From: Moraxellaceae bacterium
Lineage (GTDB): Bacteria > Pseudomonadota > Gammaproteobacteria > Pseudomonadales > Moraxellaceae
Direction of reading: 5' to 3'
NCBI GenBank assembly: GCA_030684415.1
Contig: JAUXNL010000268.1
Span: 1 to 21,986, forward strand
Length of the DNA stretch: 21,986 bases
Shown here one piece after another: positions 15,699 to 21,986 of the stretch (positions within the stretch are counted from its first letter, which is position 1; every line of letters begins with the position of its first letter). The position numbers and the translations under genes were made by a program. The notes below the pieces were generated by a model that was not told where the DNA came from, ran no database searches, and was given only the letters and a program-made list of their open reading frames with translations.

Positions 15699-15779
15699 GC
15701 ACCAGAAAATACCGGAAATTTCCGGATAAAGTCTGAAATTATTCAGACTTACATCGTCACCTACGAGGACTACCACTAA
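15699..15779 (+). pseudogene. higB: 3' remnant of a higB toxin gene
   Basis: Reading the frame that ends at the TAA overlapping the higA start gives, after an in-frame TAG at 15696, about 26 residues ending GNFRIKSEIIQTYIVTYEDYH. Intact HigB/RelE-type toxins of this family end in a GNWR(I/V)TF... stretch followed by YIVDYEDYH, so this matches the last ~22 residues. The rest of the toxin is absent, and the AT-rich HNH-like gene lies upstream. The stop and the higA start share one base (TAATG), the coupling normal for intact higBA operons. Confidence 0.6.
15712..15750. promoter_or_regulatory. Two palindromes upstream of higA, possible operator
   Basis: CCGGAAATTTCCGG (15712-15725) is a perfect 14-bp palindrome. 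Three bases later AAGTCTGAA and TTCAGACTT (15729-15750) form a perfect 9-bp inverted repeat with a 4-nt spacer. HigA-type antitoxins repress their own promoter at such palindromes, so an operator is plausible. The region also overlaps the higB remnant, and binding is not shown. Confidence 0.45.
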
Positions 15780-16072
15780 TGACCATGCACAATCCTCCCC
15801 ATCCGGGTGAGTTCATCCAGGCTACATACATGGAGCCGTTTGGCGTTAGCTGCCGTTCGCTGGCAGAGCATTTGAATGTCGCGGCATCTACGCTGAATCG
15901 CATTCTGAAGCAGCAAAGCGGCATTAGCCCTGAAATGGCACTGCGCTTGTCTAAGGCTGTCGGGCGCTCACCAGAGAGCTGGCTGGCCATGCAGGACGCT
16001 TACGACCTATGGGTTGCCAAAAAGACGCTCAAGTTATCGGATGTGCAGCGCCTCAATCTGGACGCCGCATGA
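15779..16072 (+). CDS. higA: HigA-type antitoxin, XRE helix-turn-helix (orphan)
   Basis: A 97-residue antitoxin of the HigA/VapI group. The opening HNPPHPGEFIQATYMEPFGV is diagnostic. The helix-turn-helix covers CRSLAEHLNVAASTLNRILK and the family-typical GISPEMALRLSKAVGRSPES, followed by WLAMQDAYDLWVAKK. In the complete system it neutralises HigB, a ribosome-dependent mRNA interferase, and represses the operon. Here the partner toxin is reduced to a 3' fragment, so this looks like an orphan antitoxin that may still act as a repressor or neutralise a HigB made elsewhere. GAGG lies 10 nt before the ATG. Confidence 0.92.
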   Translation: MTMHNPPHPGEFIQATYMEPFGVSCRSLAEHLNVAASTLNRILKQQSGISPEMALRLSKAVGRSPESWLAMQDAYDLWVAKKTLKLSDVQRLNLDAA

Positions 16073-16106
16073 CCGCGCGACTGTAGTCTCTCCGCTTTAG
16101 CGAACA

Positions 16107-16127
16107 CTCTTCCTGAGTCAGGAAGAG
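16107..16127. repeat. Perfect 21-nt palindrome downstream of higA
   Basis: CTCTTCCTGA-G-TCAGGAAGAG, 10-bp arms around one base. No T-run follows on either strand, so it is not a standard terminator. It may be an operator or a short DNA-protein site. Confidence 0.5.
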
Positions 16128-16293
16128 ATCGTCCCTGCCAAAGCCATTGCAAGCTCGCCGCACTTATGCATCTGCCCCGACTTTCTGGACACCATCACTA
16201 GTGTGCCCCCCCCCTGAGACCCGGTGAATATCAGGCACTGGCACTGCGATAAAAGAGCACCACTCATCCTCCAAATGCCTGCAAATGCCACAC

Positions 16294-16327
16294 AATAAAA
16301 AACCGCGCTCAAGCGCGGTTTTTTATT
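16294..16327. terminator. Perfect bidirectional terminator
   Basis: AATAAAAAACCGCGCT and AGCGCGGTTTTTTATT pair perfectly across a 2-nt centre, giving a GC stem flanked by an A-run and a T-run. It sits between the converging higA gene and the small lipoprotein gene and can stop both. Confidence 0.92.
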
Positions 16328-16350
16328 GCACTCACGCGGTGCTCAGCTGA

Positions 16351-16728
16351 TCAGCCAGCCGGCACTAACGTAATGTCAATCGCGCCATTCGGGTGATGCG
16401 TCTTCAGCTTGAGCTCATCGCTTTTCAGCGACAGGATTTCCGTGCGGTGCGGAACGCCGCCTTCGATCATGTTGAGTTCTTTTTCTCCCCCTTCCCAGGC
16501 GCCCACCACGGGCCGGCCGCTGGATGACGCCATGATCAGGGTGCCTTCCGACAGGAACACATACAACTGGCCGGGAGCCACGCCGTTCGAGGCACTCACT
16601 TTCCAGACCTTGTTCACGTAACCGGGCTGGCCAGCAACGGCAGTGGCCGCTTCGCTAGCAGCTTCATCTTTTTTGCTGCATGCACTGACCGCCAGCACCA
16701 ACATCATTCCGCACAGTATTTTTTTCAT
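16351..16728 (-). CDS. Small lipoprotein of unknown function
   Basis: A 125-residue predicted lipoprotein. The start MKKILCGMMLVLAVSAC has a classic short signal with lipobox VSAC (Cys17), and AAGGA lies just upstream; a longer open frame begins 29 codons earlier with no signal peptide. The mature part (VNKVWKVSASNGVAPGQLYV, EGTLIMASSSGRPVVGAWEG, then SLKSDELKLKTHHPNGAIDI) forms a short beta-rich domain like lipocalin- or META-type heat/stress lipoproteins. I recognise no named family. It ends just before the shared terminator. Confidence 0.85.
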   Translation of the reverse strand: MKKILCGMMLVLAVSACSKKDEAASEAATAVAGQPGYVNKVWKVSASNGVAPGQLYVFLSEGTLIMASSSGRPVVGAWEGGEKELNMIEGGVPHRTEILSLKSDELKLKTHHPNGAIDITLVPAG

Positions 16729-16768
16729 GCCTTTTTCCTTATCCCTTGTTTCCCTTGCTTTCTGTTTT

Positions 16769-16804
16769 ACCTGTCGAGCCACCTGTTCAACCACCTGTTG
16801 CCTC
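16769..16804. repeat. Short 12-nt tandem repeat in a 308-nt gene-free stretch
   Basis: Three adjacent 12-nt units begin ACCTGT (16769, 16781, 16793), the third less conserved. The surrounding gap (16729-17036) between the small lipoprotein and the Lon-domain gene has no convincing gene. On the minus strand a short frame reads NAASDTAGSVVGRVVGNAVG and then stops, possibly the tail of a lost glycine-zipper protein. Confidence 0.4.
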
Positions 16805-17036
16805 ACCGACCGCATTGCCTACGACACGGCCCACCACGCTGCCTGCTGTATCGCTTGCTGCATTTTTTCCGTATTGCCCGTTGTGCAGCCGTATTCAATC
16901 ACCGCCTTGCATCAACTTCTTTCACCATCCGCAGTGGGAGCGCAGCAAGGGCGCAACTCGCCCGAGCCAGCAACACCCGCCGAGCCCTGCCGAAGCCAAC
17001 CAGCGCCTAGCCGCCATGATGCCAGCGACATCGCGT

Positions 17037-17594
17037 TCAAGCCACAAACCAGCCCGGATGGCGCAGCAGCCATGTCCGTACTTTTTCGAGCCGCAAGGCG
17101 GCGTCATTTTCTTCCAGCAATTGCTGGCGTACATCCAGATCCAGCGGCAAGCCATCGGCCAGACGCCAGGCCAACATGCCGGCATCGGGCACGGCATCGC
17201 CCTGCTCTTCGAGGGCATCGGCCAGGGGCTGCAAATCGTCCGGCACGGGCACATACGCATCGGCCGGTAACACTCGTGCCCGGGCCTTCATCAAGCCATC
17301 GGCCTCGATCCGAAAATCGGTCAGCGCCACGCGCTCAGAGGCCAGCACCATGACGCCGAGCGTGCCATCGCGCTGGCTCACCATCTCGGTAAAGTGCACC
17401 AGCGCGCCAGTGGCATGGGTGAAAGCGGGCTCGCCAGCCTCTCGGCCTTCACGGATGCGCACGATAACGAACGGGCGATTGCGTCCGCACTCATCGGCCA
17501 GACGCCGGTAACGCAGCTCGAAAATGCGCAGCGGCATCTCGCCGCCGGGAAACAGCACGGCATTCAGGGGAAAAACCGGTAACTCGTCTGCCAT
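17037..17594 (-). CDS. Lon N-terminal (substrate-binding) domain protein
   Basis: A 185-residue stand-alone version of the N-terminal substrate-binding domain of Lon protease, with no ATPase or protease part. The signature FPLNAVLFPGGEMPLRIFELRYRRL lies near residues 7-32, followed by FVIVRIREG and the beta-rich GTLGVMVLASERVALTDF segment. The start MADELPVFPLN has GGAGG 6 nt upstream. It follows the autotransporter gene by 46 nt on the same strand and may share its transcript. Such proteins are widespread in proteobacteria; their role is not settled. Confidence 0.92.
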   Translation of the reverse strand: MADELPVFPLNAVLFPGGEMPLRIFELRYRRLADECGRNRPFVIVRIREGREAGEPAFTHATGALVHFTEMVSQRDGTLGVMVLASERVALTDFRIEADGLMKARARVLPADAYVPVPDDLQPLADALEEQGDAVPDAGMLAWRLADGLPLDLDVRQQLLEENDAALRLEKVRTWLLRHPGWFVA

Positions 17595-17640
17595 CCGCCA
17601 CCTCCGGCGTTGTAGGCCTCTGCCTGTTAGTGGCCGGCGC

Positions 17641-19917
17641 TCAAAAATTGAACCCGACGGCAAGATACGCCGCCACATTACGCTGGTCGTTCACCGAGGC
17701 CATCAAATAAACCGGGCCTACCACGGTATCCGCCGCGAAATAACTGCCGAGCGACCACGGCAAGTCCCGCAAGGGTGGCGGCTCTATGCCACCACTGTTC
17801 CAACCCCAGCCAGTTTCCAGCAACGCGCCTGCATAAATACCTTTGCCGATGATGGTCGGCAGATCGCTGATCCGCCGGTAACCTTCGACGCGCCCATACA
17901 CCTGACTGCTGGTTTCGATACGGCGTGGCGCATAGGCACTGAGGTTGAAAATGCCACCCAGGGTGAAATTCTCATAAAACGGCAAGGTGGTTTCGAGGCT
18001 GGAGCCCAGCCGCCCGATCAGCAACACGGAATTGCGGCCGAAGCTCATGGCTTGCCGAGCTTCTATTTCGAGGCGCTCGTACTCGCTATCGGCATTGAGC
18101 GCAGTCGCACTGTGAAAATAGCGCAGCCGGAGCAAGCGACCGTCTTGTGGCAAGGCCACGTCGTCGAGCTGATCGTAAATGGCGCTGAAGGTGTAGCCCC
18201 CGCGCTTTTCCGTGACATCGGCCAACAGGCTGCCGGCATCGGGCCGGATGCTGGCATGCCCGCTCAGGATACCGGCGCGCAACTCGCCAAAGCGGCCAAA
18301 CACCGAGCCGACTTCCAGTCCCACATCCGTGGCCCGGAATTCGTACTCCAGAGGAAAGTTTCCGGTCAGGTAGTACTCTCGAAAATCACTTTTGTAATGC
18401 ACATACGGCGCGACAAAAAGCTCGGACTGCAAGCTCAGTGGCTGATACCACTCGCTGAAAATGCGCTTGTCCCGCCCGACTTCCAGCTCGGTACGCCACT
18501 CGGCATCCAAACGGTTCAGCCAGGCCCGTCGCAGTGAGGCGAGCGCCGAAAAATCAGCCTGGCCGGCAAAGTCCGAATACAGCGACACGCCGAAGCGCAC
18601 AAAATCACGCCCCGGCCGCTCCTCTGGCACGATGTATAGCTCGCTGTGATCGTCATCTAGCGGCAACACGTCATAGGTGATGCTGGAGAAATCCCGACGT
18701 GCAAACACGGTATTGATGCGCCTGTGCAGGCTGTCCATGTCGAATGTCTGGCCGGGTTCCACGTCCAGCAATCCCGCCATCACACGCGGATTCACCCACT
18801 GGGTCGGCGCCACACTGACCTTGCCCAGAACCGGCACCGGCAATTGTCTGGCTGCAACGCTTTGCCGCCAGACCGCATAAGAAGCTTCATCAAGCTGATA
18901 GCGCTGCAAGGCCACTGTATGCGCCGTCACCGCCTGCTCGCCAATCTTGATGAGTTCACGCGCTTTTGCAAAATCACCGGCACTGTAGCCATCGAGCGCT
19001 GGCTTGATGAACACATCCGTCGGCGTCAGCGTGGCGATTTGTGAGCTGAGGTTGTGCTGCATGCTGATGCCGATCACTTGCGCGCCGATACTGAGCAAGG
19101 AGCCCAGTTGGTCTTCGCGGAACACAGGCGTGGACACATCGACAGCAATCACCACATCGCCGCACAGCTTGCGCCCTTCGGACACCGGCAGGTTCATGGA
19201 AATACCACCGTCCACCAGCAGGTGGCCGCGGTACGGAATCGGCGGGAACACGCCAGGCACGGTCATGCTGGCGCGCATGGCTTCGGCCAGCATGCCTTCG
19301 CCGAGCACCACAGCTTCGCCGGTCACGATGTCGGTGCCGATGGCGCGATACGGAATGGGCAACTTGTCAAAATCATCGGTAGCCGTTGCGTGGGTCAGCT
19401 CACGAAAGAAAAGGCCGATGTGTTGCACGCCGGCCACATTGCGCGGCGCCTGTAATTGCAGATCACGCAGGCTTAAACTGAAATCAAAATAATTGTTGTA
19501 GTCCTCGCGCTTGCGGAAATACGGGGTATCGCTGCGGCGGGGCTTGTCGGCGAACACGTAGCGCCAGTCTGCGTCCACCACCATGCGCTCGGCTTCTGCA
19601 ACGGAGGTTCCAGAAGCAATGGTGCCGCCGGCAATCGCTCCCATGCTGGTGCCGACAATGCAGTCATAGGGCACGCGCATTTTTTCCAGCGCCTTGAACA
19701 CGCCGACATGCGCCAAGCCGCGGGCGCCGCCGCCGGACAGCACCAGCGCAATTTTGGGCCGCGGCGCCGTTGCCGCTATCGCTGCTGCGTCCTGTGGGGC
19801 CACGTTGGCGTCAGCCACCCTATCTGCCGACGAGAATGCCGACGCGGCCTGCGCCGCCGGCCACGCCTGCAGCAGCCCAGCAGCGCCCAACAACAGCACA
19901 CCGAGTGGCTTGCTCAC
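17641..19917 (-). CDS. Patatin-like phospholipase, type Vd autotransporter (PlpD-like)
   Basis: A 758-residue protein with a signal peptide (cleavage about residue 25) and a patatin domain. GGGARG (62-67) is the oxyanion hole, Ser91 in GTSMG the nucleophile, and Asp236 in VDGGISMNLP the second dyad residue. A POTRA-like segment (around VLGKVSVAPTQWVNPRVMAG) follows. The last ~330 residues form a beta barrel with alternating aromatic strands, ending AYLAVGFNF with the terminal Phe used by BAM. This is the layout of type Vd secretion proteins such as Pseudomonas PlpD, which carry lipase activity to the cell surface. It starts with GTG overlapping the radA stop (GTGA), with GGAGG just before. 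Confidence 0.92.
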   Translation of the reverse strand: MSKPLGVLLLGAAGLLQAWPAAQAASAFSSADRVADANVAPQDAAAIAATAPRPKIALVLSGGGARGLAHVGVFKALEKMRVPYDCIVGTSMGAIAGGTIASGTSVAEAERMVVDADWRYVFADKPRRSDTPYFRKREDYNNYFDFSLSLRDLQLQAPRNVAGVQHIGLFFRELTHATATDDFDKLPIPYRAIGTDIVTGEAVVLGEGMLAEAMRASMTVPGVFPPIPYRGHLLVDGGISMNLPVSEGRKLCGDVVIAVDVSTPVFREDQLGSLLSIGAQVIGISMQHNLSSQIATLTPTDVFIKPALDGYSAGDFAKARELIKIGEQAVTAHTVALQRYQLDEASYAVWRQSVAARQLPVPVLGKVSVAPTQWVNPRVMAGLLDVEPGQTFDMDSLHRRINTVFARRDFSSITYDVLPLDDDHSELYIVPEERPGRDFVRFGVSLYSDFAGQADFSALASLRRAWLNRLDAEWRTELEVGRDKRIFSEWYQPLSLQSELFVAPYVHYKSDFREYYLTGNFPLEYEFRATDVGLEVGSVFGRFGELRAGILSGHASIRPDAGSLLADVTEKRGGYTFSAIYDQLDDVALPQDGRLLRLRYFHSATALNADSEYERLEIEARQAMSFGRNSVLLIGRLGSSLETTLPFYENFTLGGIFNLSAYAPRRIETSSQVYGRVEGYRRISDLPTIIGKGIYAGALLETGWGWNSGGIEPPPLRDLPWSLGSYFAADTVVGPVYLMASVNDQRNVAAYLAVGFNF

Positions 19918-21266
19918 ACCGCCTCCAACGCCTCGGCAAGACGAGTCACGCCGACCACTTCCATACCCTCGATGGTCTGCTTAGGAACATTGCCACGAGG
20001 CACGATCGCGCGCGTAAAACCATGCTTGGCCGCTTCTTTCAGCCGCTCCTGGCCATTGGTGACCGGGCGGATTTCGCCTGAAAGCCCCACCTCGCCAAAC
20101 ACGACCAGATCGGTGGGCAAGGATTGCCCGCGCAGGCTGGACGTCACCGCCAGCAGCAAGGCCAGATCAGAACCGGTTTCCAGCACCTTCACGCCGCCCA
20201 CCACGTTCACGAAGACATCCTGGCCCACGGTCGCAATGCCGCCATGCCGGTGCAACACCGCCAGCAACATGGCGAGGCGATTCTGGTCCAGCCCGACAGC
20301 CACGCGGCGTGGATTACCGTACGACTCGTCGACCAGCGCCTGCACTTCCACCAACAGTGGCCGCGTGCCTTCACGAGTGACCATGACGATGGAGCCGGGA
20401 ATGGGCTCGCTGTGCCGTGACAGGAAAATTGCCGAAGGATTGTTCACTTCGCGCAAGCCACGATCCGTCATCGCAAACACGCCCAGCTCGTTCACGGCGC
20501 CAAAACGGTTTTTCACGGCACGGATAACGCGAAAGCGCGAGTCGGCCTCGCCCTCAAAATAGAGCACGCAGTCGACCATGTGCTCGAGCACGCGCGGCCC
20601 GGCCAGCGCGCCTTCTTTGGTGACATGACCGACGAGAAACAAGGCGCAGCCGGAATGCTTGGCATAGCGTGTCAGCAATGCTGCCGACTCACGAATCTGC
20701 GACACGCCCCCGGGGGCCGACTGCAAGGCCTCGGTCCAGATGGTCTGGATGGAGTCGACCACCAGCACACGCGGCTTCTGCTCGCGTGCGGTGGCGATGA
20801 TGTTTTCGACGCAGGTTTCCGCCATCAGGTTAAGGCGATCAACCGGCAGCTCCAGGCGCCGCGCACGCATGGCGACTTGCCCCAGCGACTCCTCCCCCGT
20901 GACATAAAGCGCCGGCAGTGTTTGCGCGAGATGCGTCAGGGTTTGCAGCAGGATGGTGGATTTGCCGATGCCCGGGTCGCCACCGATCAGCACGACCGAG
21001 CCAGCCACGAGACCCCCGCCTAGTACACGGTCGAGCTCGGACAATCCGGACGGCACCCGTTCTTCGGCATCTGCCTTTACCTCGGACAGGCGCGTCACCA
21101 CCGCCACCTGGCCGGCATAGCCGCCCGCGCGCGGACCTTTGGGAGCGGCCTCGCGCGTCATTTCGCTCAAAGTGTTCCAAGCGCCACACTCACCACACTG
21201 GCCGGCCCACTTGGGAAACTCCGAACCACAGGCGGTGCAGGCATACAGATTTTTGGTCTTGCTCAT
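19914..21266 (-). CDS. radA: DNA repair protein RadA
   Basis: A 450-residue RadA (Sms), a DnaB-like helicase that promotes branch migration in recombination and repair, acting with RecA. The four-cysteine zinc finger is Cys10, 13, 24 and 27 (YACTACGSEFPKWAGQCGEC). Walker A is GGDPGIGKST (95-104). Further on are the RadA-specific KNRFG motif, and a Lon-protease-like C-terminal domain with GGVKVLETGSDLALLLAV and VFGEVGLSGEIRPV. Length is normal. I placed the start at MSKTKNLYAC, as in other RadA proteins; AAGGA lies 12 nt upstream. It is the first gene of a transcript with the autotransporter. Confidence 0.96.
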   Translation of the reverse strand: MSKTKNLYACTACGSEFPKWAGQCGECGAWNTLSEMTREAAPKGPRAGGYAGQVAVVTRLSEVKADAEERVPSGLSELDRVLGGGLVAGSVVLIGGDPGIGKSTILLQTLTHLAQTLPALYVTGEESLGQVAMRARRLELPVDRLNLMAETCVENIIATAREQKPRVLVVDSIQTIWTEALQSAPGGVSQIRESAALLTRYAKHSGCALFLVGHVTKEGALAGPRVLEHMVDCVLYFEGEADSRFRVIRAVKNRFGAVNELGVFAMTDRGLREVNNPSAIFLSRHSEPIPGSIVMVTREGTRPLLVEVQALVDESYGNPRRVAVGLDQNRLAMLLAVLHRHGGIATVGQDVFVNVVGGVKVLETGSDLALLLAVTSSLRGQSLPTDLVVFGEVGLSGEIRPVTNGQERLKEAAKHGFTRAIVPRGNVPKQTIEGMEVVGVTRLAEALEAV

Positions 21267-21396
21267 GTGAACCGGCATTCCTTGATGACTGATCGCAAAC
21301 ACAGACAACGGGCCGCAAACGCATGGCCGTGCTGCCGCTGGTAACGTCGGGGCGACGCCGGGACAGCGCCGGGCCAAGGCCGTCGTCGCTGCACGA

Positions 21397-21433
21397 CAAG
21401 CTGCTGACAGGCGTTTTCAGCAAGCGCTTAACA
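21397..21433. repeat. Possible decayed fragment of the intergenic repeat
   Basis: On the minus strand it reads AGCGCTTGCTGAAAACGCC then TGTCAGCAGCTTGTC, recalling the end palindrome of the other copies with several changes. The 21267-21604 gap has no gene; otherwise it contains only a terminator. Confidence 0.35.
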
Positions 21434-21477
21434 GGATGGCCGGATTGTAGGCATGACACGGAGGAAAAGGCAGGCAT

Positions 21478-21500
21478 AAAAAACCCCGCCAGAGGCGGGG
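21478..21500 (-). terminator. Terminator of the right-edge membrane protein gene
   Basis: On the minus strand CCCCGCC, loop TCT, GGCGGGG is followed by six T residues. It lies about 105 nt beyond the stop of the leftward membrane-protein gene. Confidence 0.85.
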
Positions 21501-21604
21501 CCGGGTCCGTGGGTTGGCGCGGACCATTACGCGGCGTATTGCCGCTCCTTCGCTTGCACCATTCCTGTTCTCGAAGCCTGCACTTGAGGCCTGTTGTGGA
21601 GAGT

Positions 21605-21986
21605 TCAGAGATGGCGCGGGCGAAACTCGGGATGGCTGGCGAGCACATCCATGCTGGCATCGTCTTCTGCTTCGAACAGGGCATCCGGATGCTGGCGATA
21701 CATGTGCTCCTTGACCTGACGTGCCTTGGCATCTTCACGCACGGTAATCACCATGAGGAATTTGCCGGCGGCAATCGCGTCATGGAACGGCGTCAGTTTG
21801 TAATGCTCGTGGCTGATGCCCACCATGCCGCCGACCCAAGCGCCGAAGCAGCCTATCGTGGCCGAGACAAACAAGAAGGCGCCCAGCCCCATCTGCAATC
21901 CGAGCGGCTGCGCCACCGCAATCCACAACGCAAAGAGCAGGCCGCAGAGCCCGCCGATGATGGCGCCACGCTCCCCGGAGTGAATG
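21605..21986 (-). CDS. Hypothetical membrane protein, 5' end outside window
   Basis: Only the C-terminal 127 codons are in the window; the frame is open to the right edge, so the gene starts beyond it. Two glycine-rich hydrophobic segments (GAIIGGLCGLLFALWIAVAQ and LGAFLFVSATIGCFGAWVGG) resemble glycine-zipper membrane helices. A soluble tail follows: SHEHYKLTPFHDAIAAGKFL, MVITVREDAKARQVKEHMYR and a final acidic stretch. The tail looks like a ferredoxin-like or regulator fold but I do not recognise the family. A terminator follows. Confidence 0.8.
   Translation of the reverse strand, partial: IHSGERGAIIGGLCGLLFALWIAVAQPLGLQMGLGAFLFVSATIGCFGAWVGGMVGISHEHYKLTPFHDAIAAGKFLMVITVREDAKARQVKEHMYRQHPDALFEAEDDASMDVLASHPEFRPRHL

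Noticed and set aside
15699..15779. An intact higB toxin upstream of higA
   Set aside because: The frame meets TAG at 15696 and TGA just before it; only the C-terminal tail is present.
16176..16200. Insertion sequence end (TTTCTGGACA also seen near 7571)
   Set aside because: Only ten bases are shared, with no inverted partner, target duplication or transposase fragment nearby.
21514..21604. Small peptide gene (MVQAKERQYAA) before the right-hand terminator
   Set aside because: Eleven codons with an AGGA only 0 nt from the ATG; no supporting context.

Overview
The window is about 22 kb of GC-rich (roughly 60%) Gram-negative chromosome. A general porin, lipoproteins with lipoboxes, a patatin-type outer-membrane autotransporter, RadA and an acyl-CoA-binding protein fit a proteobacterium. 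I lean to Gammaproteobacteria of the Pseudomonadales/Moraxellaceae kind, but that placement is inference. No rRNA, tRNA, CRISPR array or intact insertion sequence was seen.

Left part (1-2.8 kb, minus strand): a family 2A encapsulin locus, read right to left as serine O-acetyltransferase, SrpI-like encapsulin shell, and the N-terminal cargo-loading region of a cysteine desulfurase cut by the window edge. The acetyltransferase supplies O-acetylserine for cysteine synthesis. The desulfurase consumes cysteine and is packaged in the shell. Shell and cargo genes overlap by 14 nt. The 338 nt between acetyltransferase and shell hold a hairpin-rich repeat.

3.2-7.3 kb: a porin with its own terminator, a small acyl-CoA-binding protein (minus), and a large lipoprotein of unknown function. 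7.7-10.7 kb: a two-component system (minus) in which a multi-pass histidine kinase and a LuxR-type regulator overlap by ATGA; the regulator has an unusual insertion in its receiver domain. 10.9-14.9 kb (plus): a PanE-like ketopantoate reductase, then an overlapping reductase/isomerase pair of the hydroxypyruvate-tartronate semialdehyde route, then a HIT hydrolase.

14.9-16.1 kb is the accessory spot. It has an AT-rich gene for an HNH-like zinc-finger protein, a short 3' remnant of a higB toxin gene, and an intact but orphaned HigA antitoxin. A perfect bidirectional terminator follows. 16.35-21.3 kb (minus): a small lipoprotein, a stand-alone Lon N-terminal-domain protein, a patatin/type Vd autotransporter and RadA, the last two overlapping by GTGA. 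A membrane-protein gene enters from the right edge.

Dispersed between genes is a repeat family of about 165 bp with several stem-loops and palindromic ends (copies near 1.5-1.8, 7.3-7.5 and 12.0-12.1 kb, a doubtful remnant near 21.4 kb). Compensatory base changes between copies suggest the folded RNA or DNA structure is maintained.
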